Of a DNA stretch of 64,000 nt, positions 23,377 through 33,964 are shown one piece after another. Within the stretch, counting starts at the first letter, position 1. Each line of letters starts with the position of its first letter. Origin of the DNA: Cyrtodaria siliqua (taxonomy: Eukaryota > Mollusca > Bivalvia > Adapedonta > Hiatellidae); the NCBI GenBank assembly GCA_037043455.1, contig JAWPHD010001217.1, positions 62,001 through 126,000 of the forward strand. The letters are read 5' to 3'. The position numbers and the translations under genes were made by a program. The notes beneath the pieces were generated by a model that was not told the DNA's origin, did not search any database, and saw only the letters and a program-made list of their open reading frames with translations.

Positions 23377-23591
23377 ACTGTATATTGACACAAGACACAA
23401 GGGAGACATTGTTTATCAAAATTGGAATATTGGTAGAGGCTCATAACTAATGGTAAAGATGGAGATATAGTATTTGTTATGTGAAGTTATGCATGCATGG
23501 TTTACACATATTAGTAGATTACAAATCAACATATTTTAAATAAATTCCTCCTAATTTATGCATGAATTGAAATTTTGAAATTGAAAATAAA

Positions 23592-23800
23592 ATGGATAGA
23601 GAGACACAGAGAGACACACAGAGACATAGAGAGTCAAAAAGAGGGAGAAGGAAAGAGAGAAAGAGAGAGAAAGAGAGAGACATAGAAAAAAAGAAAGCGA
23701 GTGGGAGGGAGGGAGGGAGGGAAAAGAGTGAGAAAAGGGGAGAGAGAGTGGGGAAGGAAGGAGGGGGTGGAAGGAATTGAGAGAGAGAGGGATAGATGGG
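23592..23800. repeat. GA-rich simple repeat
   Basis: GAGA, GAGACACA and GGGA repeats cover about 200 bp. The frames through it on both strands (Arg/Glu-rich or Ser/Pro-rich) are composition artefacts. Confidence 0.9.
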
Positions 23801-24400
23801 AGAGTTTATATATAGTCATAAACATAGGCGTAAGAGCCGGAGGACCCCACACCCCAATGTTTCGGGGTGGGCCCCAATATTGATGTTTTCACGAAACAAA
23901 AAAAATGCAACGCAAAATGTATGAATCGGCAATCTGAACATTAAAATTCTGATTGATCTGATTTCAAAATAAAAAAAAAGATGAAAGATGTCAGCTTCCG
24001 TCTGTATGACAGGGTAAGTGTTAACTAAAAACCGAAAGTTTAAGTATAACTATTAAGTTCAAATACTAGTAATTAACCTTTCGTAAGTTTATTTATTTAA
24101 ATCTTTAATTTTCTTTAATCAAGTTCAATGATTTTTAAAGTCATTTTACATGAAAACAGGTCCGTAACCGTAATTTAACCGAGGCATATCGCTTATGTTG
24201 TTGTCCGGTGGCATTAACTTCCCTCTCCAACCTGGATTTTGTCAATGTGTTGCATTTCCCCCAGGGTCCTTATATACTAGTATATAGTTGTTTTTATGTA
24301 AAGTATGCACATTCCCAAAATTCAACCAAGGCAACTGCCTCTGTGTGCCCCAGTGAAGCTACGGACCTGGAAAAGCAATATGTTAAAAAGCAATGGTTTA
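23801..24400. other. Unannotated intron DNA
   Basis: A short hairpin CACCCCAATG...CGGGGTG lies near 23858-23885. No gene is seen. Confidence 0.35.
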
Positions 24401-24496
24401 TATTCACGGTGGACAGACGTAACGGGCCCTGGCTGCTCAAAACAGCGTTACCTTGATCCTGGTTGCTCATGTAAAGGACCCTGGCGGGTAAAAACA
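24401..24496. repeat. Left arm of a distant inverted repeat
   Basis: CACGGTGGACAGACGTAACG with GCTCAAAACAGCGTTACCTT reappears inverted at 27603-27683, 3.2 kb away. The motif (C)AACCAGGGTCCG also occurs near 27240. Confidence 0.65.
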
Positions 24497-25104
24497 CGTA
24501 AACTGTTGGATGTGCTGTTAAAACATATTTAATATTTCTTTACAATAAGACACTTTTTAAAAATTATCACACCCACGGAACACTAGATGCATTTGTGTGT
24601 CTGAATTCATGAAGAACGGGTTATAAAAACAGTGTTTTAGATGTGAAAGAACGCGCACTGTTTTCACACCGACGCGTAAAAGTACGTCTAGTTCTAAGAA
24701 AATTGCGTTTATTTCAAAAACGGAGCCTGCTATTGGCTTATGCTATATCTGGAATTATGTATGTTCAGCCATAACATCCATTGGACGTATTTAATACATA
24801 ATAATATCTACCGATTGCCAGAAGCATTAAGTTGTTTGTGCATTGCAATGGCATCGGATCCTGTTTGCTTCTGACACAGGATCCTAGCCGGTAGTTTTAC
24901 ATCTTAAAAAAAAAGACTAGATATGTTCCCCTGTTCGAAATATCTCGGTCTGATATCAGCGGTGGAAGATAAAGCTGCGACATTTTCAATTGGGTGGGGT
25001 TTGTGCGGGGGTCAACTTATGGAAAAAAACAATGTGCTGAGATATTTTAAAGATTTTCACATTTAACGAGTTTTCACCCTCCAAACTTCGGCGAGAAACT
25101 CTTA

Positions 25105-25425
25105 CTCTTCAAGGTGGCTGGCGTGGTCTAGTTGATAGCACGTTGGATTTGACCGGGATGAAGCTTTATCGCCGCAAGTCAATTTCTTTTGTGTATTATT
25201 GAGTAAAAAATGTTCCCTTAGTCTAGTCCGTCGGATTGGTATGTACACCAGTTCTGTGTTTCGGAGTCTATCCTTGGAACAATTTGCTAATCAAAGGGAA
25301 ATATATTCGTTAGTAAGATTAGGGCAGCTTCTCGGATTTTTATGTATTCTTCCTTTCTTTGGGGCGACCGGCTATAAATATTCAATATAATGTCTTGATA
25401 AACGGTTAAACAACATTCAGTTAAA
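25105..25425 (+). mobile_element. SINE family A, degraded copy
   Basis: The head GGCTGGCGTGGTCTAGTTGA and TAGCACGTTGG is tRNA-like with a recognisable box A and a poor box B. The tail, TATGTATTCTTCCTTTCTTT then GGGGCGACCGGCTATAAATA and CGGTTAAACAACATTCA, matches the tail of the better preserved copy at 61651-61965. Confidence 0.65.
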
Positions 25426-26602
25426 TGTTATGTGATAACCTTTTCAAATCATAGGATGACTCCGATGAGGGTGCTCCCCTCGAAATGCGCTTGTGCTTTA
25501 ACAAACAAAAGTGACATCATTCTCAATACAACTTTCTCTAGAATTATATTATATGTATAAAATAATGAAAACTTGCAAATTCAAAATTTAAAACTTGTAA
25601 TTGACATTTTCCGTAAGTATTCGGAGATTATAAACGAAAAGCTAAGCTTTTCTATAGAAGGTATTCAATGTATTACTTTACGCAATTATATTTATTTGTG
25701 AATAAATGTACATAAGAGTTATTTTAAACAAAATCTCTAAATAAAAAAAAGATTCTTATTTGTTGGCTACAATAACGGTTGCTTCTCTATACGACATGTC
25801 AGGCTACATTATGCCAACACTCATGTATATAGTCTACGTCATTAATTGTTGACATTGCTGCATTTGTATTACTTGTAATATTTGATTTTTTATTCATTGA
25901 TGTATTTTGTTTTTAAATATCATTTATGATCAAATAATTGTAACCAGTTAAGGGCTTAGCTAGAGCGTTGCTAGTGTGGTCCCGGGGCAAACTCCATGAA
26001 CTTGTTTTATTCCCAGAGACGCTGTGGTTCGTTTTTGGGAGTATTTCCCACTATTTTGTATCTTATTTGACGCTGAAATGTTGATGATATAGTCTGAATC
26101 ATTATATCCTCTCGCCCCTCGTTTTTTTTTTTGTTTTTTTTGTTTATGTATTTTTTTTTTTATTTTTTTTTTATTTTTGCAGGCAATGTGTACACAGCTG
26201 TGGGCTCTAAGATAATGCCTTTTGAATAAACCTTTTTTATATAAAAACTGTTTGAGGTCATTGTCGTGTAAAACGGCGACAAAAACCGTCATGCAGCGCG
26301 CTGCGCGGAAAGTAAGTTTGGTTTATGTCTACGCCCATAGTTTATTTTAGTGTACTGTCGACGGAAGACAGGTCATGAAGAGAGAATTATCTCAAGGCGC
26401 AAACGTATATTCACGAACGTAGGTCCGGAGTACATTTATTTAGTCTTGTACCTTGTTCGACATAGACGCATTTAGAAAAACTCACCACCAGATTATATCA
26501 CTATAACAATATCACACCCTCTACATTCATAACCGATATAATAATTCAATATTGGGCTGTTCTTTTTTATTTTGCATCATGCTGTCGCATGAATAATTTT
26601 AG
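25426..26602. other. Unannotated intron DNA with poly-T tract
   Basis: A T-rich stretch at 26118-26178 is the only clear feature. The Lys-rich minus-strand frame across it is a composition artefact. Confidence 0.4.
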
Positions 26603-26815
26603 TAGCGGTGGTCCAGAGCGGTGAGGCGCTGTTTCAAGTTCACCGCTACGGTCGCGGGTACGAATCCAGACCGTTCTCAGATCTCATGAGGTATTCAGTA
26701 CTTGTCCTACTTATGAAAAAGTCGGTTGTCTGCCTCCCCCACCAACAAATCGACCATCACATATACCTAAATTGTGCTGAAGATGACTTAAAACGCCATG
26801 CAACCAACAGATGTT
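26603..26815 (+). mobile_element. tRNA-derived SINE
   Basis: The head GCGGTGGTCCAGAGCGGTGA contains a box A-like motif, and GGGTACGAATCCAGACC a box B-like motif. The tail has TTAAAACGCCATGCAACCAA. The 102-codon frame that starts here is not a gene. Confidence 0.55.
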
Positions 26816-26941
26816 TTTTTTATTATTTGTTTTGGTGGAGCCAATGTCACGATCGTCGTTTTCTCTTCAATCTGAAGATATATAGCAAACAATCTACCAA
26901 CAGGATCCGATGCTAATGATACGGATTGTGTCTGTTGCCCT

Positions 26942-27215
26942 TTACGTGGTCCCGCCTTAATTTCATGAAGCGATGGGAAAGCTTATATTAGCAGGATTTT
27001 ATAAGGGATATTTCGACAATAAAACATATTTAAAAAAAAAGTACTGAAAATTTGCGATAACTTATTTCAAATATGTATTAAATATTTTAATTTTACAATA
27101 TGCAAACTTTTAAAGCCCAAATTAAGGTTTTATTTCATACCCCAGCCAACCCTGTTTTCGTCTCTTGGAGAAGGGGTTGGATGGGGGTATGAAAGTTAAT
27201 ACTCGGACCACGTAA
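26942..27215 (+). mobile_element. MITE, TTACGTGGTCC family, copy 2
   Basis: It begins TTACGTGGTCCCGCCTTAAT and ends AATACTCGGACCACGTAA. Inside are CAGGATTTTATAAGGGATAT and TTTCATACCCCAGCCAACCC. It matches copies at 11413 and 29007. Confidence 0.78.
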
Positions 27216-27602
27216 TGCAGAATCTCACGCATTACAGAGCAACCAGGGTCCGGTGCTCTGAAATTTAGACATGATGTAAATATTTGCAGGTTTTTATGCT
27301 AAACAGTTATCTTTATTAATAAAGAACAACAGCAGTTGCAAACCAATTTGGGATCACATTAAATCAGTCAGAGAGAACATATGGAAGTTTGGCTTTTTAA
27401 AGTCATCAACTTTGTAACGACCGGTTAAGAGTAAATTTGTTTCATCTTGTTAGGAATTATTCGGCATTTGTTGTACATAAATTAAATGTATTTCGAAGGA
27501 TATGATATTCAAAAGTTCCATCGCATAAAGTTTTTTTCTTATACATACGATAATGTATCTTTATTTTCGAACTTTTTGACACCAGTGTCCATTTTCCCTC
27601 TG

Positions 27603-27683
27603 TTTTTACCATCCAGGGTCCGTTACAAGAAGGTAACGCAGTTTTGAGCAACCAGGGTCCGTTACGTCTATCCACCGTGATAT
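27603..27683. repeat. Right arm of the distant inverted repeat
   Basis: GGTAACGCAGTTTTGAGCAA and TTACGTCTATCCACCGTGAT are the inverse of 24401-24496. The block between holds SINEs and a MITE and could be a large TIR element or two separate insertions. Confidence 0.65.
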
Positions 27684-27750
27684 TAGCACAGAGTCCTTCG
27701 CGATTGAGCATATTTATGTAAAGTAACTTAATTAATACAACATTGTTAAT

Positions 27751-27833
27751 CGGCCTCCGTAGCGCAGTAGGTTAACGCGCTGTCTTAGTATGCTTTCTCC
27801 GTTGCGGACCGGGTTCTAGCCCGGGCCTTAGCA
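27751..27833 (+). mobile_element. tRNA-like sequence, SINE head
   Basis: GCGC-AGTAGGTTAAC-GCGC forms a perfect D-type stem and CCGGG-TTCTAG-CCCGG a T-type stem, but the acceptor ends do not pair and the middle cannot form a normal anticodon arm. It is tRNA-derived rather than a working tRNA gene. Confidence 0.5.
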
Positions 27834-27842
27834 CTTTTAAAT

Positions 27843-28737
27843 ACTTTTTTTTATTAATTATCTTTTTATGAAGAAGTAGTATTCAAATGCCTTTCAGATT
27901 CATCAGATTTAAATATTAACAAAGATATGCATAATAGCACGCACACAAGCACGGCTTACGCACGCACCCACAAACAAGCTCGCACGCAAAAACGATTTCT
28001 TTTTTTTTACGAATTGACTCTCATTAGTTTCCCAAGACCCTCCGGAATTGAAACGTGTAACTGAAGGATAGACGGATTGGCGACCTTCATGTGTATACCC
28101 TTTCCCCACATCCTAAAAACTACGATTTGCGAGAAATAATATTGCTGGTCTTTTTCCAACAAAAGAAAATTCCATATATATAATTAATTTGAACAATATC
28201 CTTCAAGTGTCTCATTGTAAACAATAATTTCTCCCTATCCCGAGTCAACACTTGAGCATGTATTTCACGTTACATACTACTGGCTACCGATACACGCTCT
28301 CTGTGTATGTATACATGTATAATATGTGTGTGGTTTTGGATTATTTCAAGGATATAATAGGAAATAAATATATACAATATATAGAACATATGTGGAATAC
28401 GCGGGTAAGTGTTTATAATTCTCTACATAGTGATGTATTTACGCATGTTACTTGTTCATTGCAAACATGTATATAGTTACATTGCACGCCATTGAATATC
28501 CTCATCGAGTTGAACAGTCTGTAGTTATCGGATATCTGAGCAAATTGTTATATAAACGTTTAGGCGTATATACCCGTAATCGCTGGGTGGTACAATTCAA
28601 AGTTACCGAAGCGTTTATCACGCCTATTATGCAAATGCCTCGATATACGCTACGACAGTATACCAGCCTAAACAATGTAGACAACACAACCAGCAAAGAA
28701 CTTCATCTATAGGCGTTCTTATGTTTAAAAAAACTTG
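27843..28737. other. Unannotated intron DNA
   Basis: No gene or repeat structure is recognised. Overlapping frames on both strands near 28452-28712 lack any family pattern. Confidence 0.35.
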
Positions 28738-28908
28738 AAATTGTATTATTTTATCGGGATTGTGTAGCTTTAAGTGAAGAAATGGATAGAGAGCTGAGAC
28801 AAGAAAGCATCGAGTGCTTTCCAGACTGTTTAAAAATAGAATGTAAATCAGCGACTGACAAAGTAATACGTGATTTCCGTTTGATGTTACCATTACTTCT
28901 ACAACCAT
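28738..28908 (+). pseudogene. Fragment of the N-terminal part of a Penelope-like ORF
   Basis: An open frame without ATG reads VLFYRDCVALSEEMDRELRQ, then ESIECFPDCLKIECK, then SATDKVIRDFRLMLPLL before a stop. Its FYRDCVALS start is shared with the far N-terminal part of the pseudogene at 21043-22900. It is therefore taken as a piece of the same family, in the opposite orientation. Confidence 0.4.
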
Positions 28909-29006
28909 GAAGCCTAGATTTTCGCAAGCTAAATGTTTATGTAAAGTTACAGCCTGACATAGTTCCCGGTCATCTAAGGCATCCATAGTACCGATTCATC
29001 ACATCA

Positions 29007-29279
29007 TTATATGGTCCCGCCTTAATTTCATTGAAGGATGGAAAGCTTATATCAGCAGGATTTCATAGCGAATATTTCGACAATAAAACATGTTTAAAAC
29101 ATTTTTTTACTGAAAAATGAGAAAACCTGTTTAAAATTACCGATTAAATGTGTTAATTTTACAAAATGCAAACCTTTTTAGCCGAAATTAAGGTTTTATT
29201 TCATGCCCCAGCCAACCCCGTTTTGCTTCTTGGAGAAGGAGTTAGATGGGGTATGAAAGTTAATACTCGGACCTCGTAA
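29007..29279 (+). mobile_element. MITE, TTACGTGGTCC family, copy 3
   Basis: It begins TTATATGGTCCCGCCTTAAT and ends AATACTCGGACCTCGTAA. It shares internal CAGGATTTCATAGCGAATAT and CATGCCCCAGCCAACCCCG with copy 2. Confidence 0.75.
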
Positions 29280-30066
29280 TGATAGTACCAAGTCATCACA
29301 TCGATTTTACAAGAACATCATCATGCATTTTGTGCGTACCTTTGTACGTAAGGCATACTTGTACTGTGTTACAATACACGCATTTTTAAACATGTGAACT
29401 TTCAATAATGCTGCAATGTTTGTATTCCAAACTGCTTTGTCAAAAATTATATCCACTATAAAAAGCAGACGTAAAGGATCCGTCATCATTTTTTTACAGA
29501 CCTCATTACAGCACGTACATTCATCAATATGTATTCTAATATCCCAAGTTAAAATTAACTTTCTCGAAAACGCAAATTAAAAAATTCGGTGTTTTGTATC
29601 AAAGGACTTGAAATATAGATTGAATATAGGCGCCTCTGTCACTGGTGTGAATGACGAAAAAGTTCTAATTATCGTTCAATTCCAGTGATTTATTTTTGCA
29701 AACATTTTGTGACTATATTATCATTATTTTAAATACTTTTTATAGGTATACAAGTGTCTTCTTTTGATAAAGTAATGAACAATTTAAAAGAGGTGCAGTT
29801 ATGAATTAATCATTTTCTAAAATATTGATCATATTTATATATAACAGAAAATAATATATTTAAACATAAGAGAACTTTCAAAAAATGTTGAATTTTTAAT
29901 CTGCATAATTCATTCTGATCGATCATATATGTGTTTGTCTAACATACTATCCTGTAAAATAGTTATTATTTAGAGTGAGAGTAAAAAAGTAATTGCAAGA
30001 AAGGAAGCTGAGATAAAATATGTATTGACCTATGATTTGGTATGGTTATAATTTAAAGAAGCTCAC
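29280..30066. other. Intron DNA downstream of the last EGF exon
   Basis: AT-rich sequence with no recognised feature. Confidence 0.4.
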
Positions 30067-30189
30067 CTGTACACATTACCCCGTCGCCAGTATAACCACT
30101 ATTACAAGCACATGTGAAGGACCCGGCCGTATTTGTACAGGTAGCATCTGCATGACAGTTGTGGGTGATATCAGTACACTCATCAACAT
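30067..30189 (-). CDS. EGF exon 8 (C-terminal), most diverged intact EGF domain
   Basis: This phase 1-1 exon of 123 bp encodes [18 protein letters not shown] and [19 protein letters not shown], ending VMCTG. Six cysteines, the calcium motif and the hydroxylation motif are intact. It differs most from the others (DITHN, ADAT, VM) and sits 427 bp from its neighbour in a shorter intron. It is probably an older copy lying at the edge of the later amplification. Its donor is GTGAGC. The next recognised exon in the gene is 11.7 kb away at 18330. Confidence 0.83.
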
Positions 30190-30493
30190 CTGAAAGAAGT
30201 ACGAATAGACATGTATATGAAATCTCGATAGCAAGAATGAACATGTGATATCTAGGGTTCTCATTTTGAATTTGGTTATGTATATTTCAGGTTCAATCGT
30301 TTTTATAAAAGTCCAATACTTGATCTTTGTGTACACTCTTCAAATGTGTAGCGCATAGATTAGTGCTTTCATTTCTTATGTAACATGAACGACACTCGCG
30401 AGAGAGCCTTGGATCCATTCTGTTCACATATTATTTTTTTTTAACATATTAATACAATGCTGAATCATTATTTTAGGTGTGTTATAAACTCAC

Positions 30494-30616
30494 CGTTGCA
30501 AGTAATCCCGTCGCCAGAGTATCCACTATTACAAGCACATGTAAAGGACCCGGCCGTATTTGTACAGGCAGCATTTGCGTGACAATTACCAGTGTCTTCA
30601 GTACACTCATCAACAT
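30494..30616 (-). CDS. EGF exon 7, calcium-binding EGF domain
   Basis: This phase 1-1 exon of 123 bp encodes [18 protein letters not shown] and [19 protein letters not shown], closing with ITCNG instead of ITCTG. All six cysteines and both functional motifs are present. Splice sites are a GTGAGT donor and an ATTCAG acceptor. The upstream intron carries the common microsatellite; the downstream intron (30190-30493) does not, which marks the end of the amplified unit. Confidence 0.83.
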
Positions 30617-31037
30617 CTGAATGGAATACACAAACAAGACAGTTAAACAGTGTAGTATAGCTTTTTAAAAGTAACTTAAATTGTCAGAACTACACACTTA
30701 TTCATTAGTTGTTATCCATTTATATATTTTAATGTCTGTTCATTCATGAGATAGAGGATTCCGAGACTAATTTGATAGCACGACATAATCTGAACCCGAA
30801 GATAATGAGTTCGAACATCGCCGTATTTCTCAATGTGTTTTAGGCTTGACACGTATACGAGCCTTGTTGTAATTTATTCAATAGTCGTCAGATAAAATCT
30901 GTCTGTCTGTCTGTCTGTCTGTGTGTGTGTGTGTGTGTGTCTCTCTCTCTCTCTCTCTCTTTCGCTGGATTGGCTCGAAATAAAATAACATATTAATACA
31001 ATGCTGAATCATTATTTTAGGTGTGTTATAAACTCAC

Positions 31038-31160
31038 CGGTGCAAGTAATCCCGTCGCCAGTGTATCCACTATTACAAGCACATGTAAAGGACGCGGCCG
31101 TATTTGTACAGGCAGCATTTGCGTGACAATTATCAGTGTCTACAGTACACTCATCAACAT
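31038..31160 (-). CDS. EGF exon 6, calcium-binding EGF domain
   Basis: This phase 1-1 exon of 123 bp encodes [18 protein letters not shown] and [19 protein letters not shown]. Six cysteines and the calcium motif are intact. Two residues differ from all other copies: Val for Glu after ECT, and Ala for Gly in TAAS, just before the phenylalanine of the hydroxylation motif. The donor is GTGAGT. Confidence 0.82.
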
Positions 31161-31595
31161 CTGAATGGAATACACAAACAAGACAGTTCAACAGTGTGGT
31201 ATTGCGTTTTAATAAGCCGTTTATAGGTTTTTAAAAGCAACTTAAATTGTCAGAACTACACACTTATTCATTAGTTCTTATCCATTTATATATTTTAATG
31301 TCTGTTCATTCATGATATAGAGGATTCCGTGACTAATTTGATAGCACGACATAATCTGAACCCGAAGATAATGAGTTCGAACATCTCCGTATTTAGGCAT
31401 GACACGTATACGAGCCTTGTTGTAATTTATTCAATAGTCGTCAGACGAAGACTCTCTGTAAAGACTCTCTGTCTGTCTGTCTGTCTGTCTGTCTGCCTGT
31501 CTCGCTCTCTCTCTCTCTTTCGCTGGATTGGCTCGAAATAAAATAACATATTAAGACAATGCTGAATCATTATTGTAGGTGTGTTATAAACTCAC

Positions 31596-31718
31596 CGGTG
31601 CAAGTAATCTCGTCGCCAGTGTATCCACTATTACAAGCACATGTAAAGGACCCGGCCGTATTTGTACAGGCAGCATTTGCGTGACAATTATTAGTGTCTT
31701 CAGTACACTCATCAACAT
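31596..31718 (-). CDS. EGF exon 5, calcium-binding EGF domain with Gly-to-Glu change
   Basis: This phase 1-1 exon of 123 bp keeps six cysteines, the DVDEC calcium motif and the hydroxylation motif. It encodes [11 protein letters not shown] and [13 protein letters not shown]. The GDE replaces the GDG found in all other copies, a change in the turn between cysteines 5 and 6 that is usually glycine-rich. Donor and acceptor match those of the other copies. Confidence 0.82.
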
Positions 31719-32019
31719 CTGAATATAATACACAAACAAGACAGTTAAACAGTGTAGTATTACGTTTTAATAAGCCGTTTATAGCTTTTTAAAAGTAACT
31801 TAAATTGTCAGAACTACACATGTATTCATTAGTTCTTATCCATTTATATATTTTAATGTCTGTTCATTCATGAGATAGAGGATTCCGTGACTAATTTGAT
31901 AGCACGACATAATCTGAACCCATAGATAATGAGTTCGAACATCTCCGTATTTCTCAATGTGTTTTAGGCATGACCCGTATACGAGCCTGGTTGTAATATA
32001 TTCAATAGTCGTCAGATAA

Positions 32020-32099
<80 letters not shown>

Positions 32100-32173
32100 G
32101 CTGGATTGATTCGAAATAAAATAACATATTAAGACAATGCTGAACCATTATTTTAGGTGTGTTATAAACTCAC

Positions 32174-32296
32174 CGGTGCAAGTAATCCCGTCGCCAGAGT
32201 AACCACTATTACATGCACGTGTAAAGGACCCGGCCGTATTTGTACAGGCAGCATCTGCATAAAAGTTATCAGTGTCTTCAGTACACTCAGCAACAT
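32174..32296 (-). CDS. EGF exon 4, degenerate: cysteines 2 and 4 lost
   Basis: The exon is 123 bp, phase 1-1, open, and has normal splice sites, but its product is altered. It begins DVAEC instead of DVDEC, so the calcium site is damaged. Cysteine 2 is Phe (DNFYADAAC in place of DNCHADAAC) and cysteine 4 is Arg (SFTRAC in place of SFTCAC). Cysteines 1, 3, 5 and 6 remain. In EGF domains the disulfides are 1-3, 2-4 and 5-6, so the two lost residues are one bonded pair. Against the adjacent EGF exon at 32742 I count five base differences, four of them amino-acid changing. It may be a decaying module still spliced in frame, or a changed one. Confidence 0.8.
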
Positions 32297-32603
32297 CTGA
32301 ATAGAATACACAAACAAGACAGTTAAACATTGTAGTGTTACGTTTTAATAAGCCGTTTATAGCTTTTTAAAAGTAACTTAAATTGTCAGAACTACACACG
32401 TATTCATTAGTTCTTATCCATTTATATATTTTAATGTCTGTTCATTCATGAGATAGAGGATTCCGAGACTAATTTGATAGCACGACATAATCTGAACCCA
32501 TAGATAATGAGTTCGAACATCTCCGTATTTCTCAATGTGTTTTAGGCATGACACGTATACGAGCCTGGTTGTAATATATTCAATAGTCGTCAGATAAAGT
32601 CTG

Positions 32604-32667
<64 letters not shown>

Positions 32668-32741
32668 GCTGGATTGATTCGAAATAAAATAACATATTAA
32701 GACAATGCTGAACCATTATTTTAGGTGTGTTATAAACTCAC

Positions 32742-32864
32742 CGGTGCAAGTAATCCCGTCGCCAGAGTATCCACTATTACATGCACATGTAAAGGACCCG
32801 GCCGTATTTGTACAGGCAGCATCTGCATGACAGTTATCAGTGTCTTCAGTACACTCATCAACAT
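32742..32864 (-). CDS. EGF exon 3, calcium-binding EGF domain
   Basis: This phase 1-1 exon is identical base for base to 33324-33446. It keeps the DVDEC calcium motif, six cysteines and the C-x-N-x4-F-x-C-x-C hydroxylation motif. Donor GTGAGT and acceptor ATTCAG are intact. The unit spacing to the previous exon is 582 bp, with the difference from neighbouring spacings lying mainly in the length of the CTGT/CT microsatellite. Confidence 0.85.
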
Positions 32865-33174
32865 CTGAATAGAATACACAAACAAGACAGTTAAACATTG
32901 TAGTGTTACGTTTTAATAAGCCGTTTATAGCTTTTTAAAAGTAACTTAAATTGTCAGAACTACACACGTATTCATTAGTTCTTATCCATTTATATATTTT
33001 AATGTCTGTTCATTCATGAGATAGAGGATTCCGAGACTAATTTGATAGCACGACATAATCTGAACCCATAGATAATGAGTTCGAACATCTCCGTATTTCT
33101 CAATGTGTTTTAGGCATGACACGTATACGAGCCTGGTTGTAATATATTCAATAGTCGTCAGATAAAGTCTGTCC

Positions 33175-33245
<71 letters not shown>

Positions 33246-33323
33246 TTTCGCTGGATTGATTCGAAATAAAATAACATATTAAGACAATGCTGAACCATTA
33301 TTTTAGGTGTGTTATAAACTCAC

Positions 33324-33446
33324 CGGTGCAAGTAATCCCGTCGCCAGAGTATCCACTATTACATGCACATGTAAAGGACCCGGCCGTATTTGTACAGGCA
33401 GCATCTGCATGACAGTTATCAGTGTCTTCAGTACACTCATCAACAT
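33324..33446 (-). CDS. EGF exon 2, calcium-binding EGF domain
   Basis: This phase 1-1 exon of 123 bp has a GTGAGT donor and an ATTCAG acceptor. It encodes [18 protein letters not shown] followed by [19 protein letters not shown] and ITCTG; all six cysteines, the calcium motif and the hydroxylation motif are intact. It is identical at the nucleotide level to the next EGF exon (32742-32864), and the introns on both sides are nearly identical as well, so this pair arose by a very recent unit duplication or gene conversion. Confidence 0.85.
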
Positions 33447-33841
33447 CTGAATAGAATACACAAACAAGACAGTTAAACATTGTAGTATTACGTTTTAATA
33501 AGCCGTTTATATTTTTTTAAAAGTAACTTAAATTGTCAGAACTACACACTTATTCATTAGTTCTTAACCATTAATATATTTTAATGTCTGTTCATTCATG
33601 AGATAGAGGATTCCGTGACTATTTGATAGCACGACATAATCTGAACCGATAGATAATGAGTTCGAACATCTCCGTATTTCTCAATGTGTTCTAGGCATGA
33701 CACGTATACGAGCTATGTTGTAATTTCTGTCTGTCTGTCTGCCTGTCTCGCTCTCTCTCTCTCTTTCGCTTGATTGGCTCGAAATAAAATAACATATTAA
33801 GACAATTCTGAATCATTATTTTAGGTGTGTTATAAACTCAC

Positions 33842-33964
33842 CGGTGCAAGTAATCCCGTCGCCAGTGTATCCACTATTACAAGCACATGTAAAGGACCCG
33901 GCCGTATTTGTACAGGCAGCATTTGCGTGACAATTACCAGTGTCTTCAGTACACTCATCAACAT
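33842..33964 (-). CDS. EGF exon 1 (N-terminal), calcium-binding EGF domain
   Basis: This 123-bp exon lies between a TTCAG acceptor and a GTGAGT donor and is phase 1-1. It encodes [18 protein letters not shown] and then [19 protein letters not shown], with a last cysteine in ITCTG. The DVDEC start is the calcium-binding motif, and C-x-N-x4-F-x-C-x-C is the Asp/Asn beta-hydroxylation site. All six cysteines are present. It is the first of eight EGF exons in the direction of transcription; the distance to exon 1 is about 5.8 kb. Confidence 0.85.

Noticed and set aside
23592..23883. Arg/Glu-rich and Ser/Pro-rich ORFs
   Set aside because: They are translations of a GA-rich simple repeat.
25960..26292. 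Lys-rich ORF on the minus strand
   Set aside because: It crosses a poly-T tract and has no family pattern.
27751..27833. Functional tRNA gene
   Set aside because: D- and T-type stems are good, but acceptor ends do not match and the anticodon arm is irregular.
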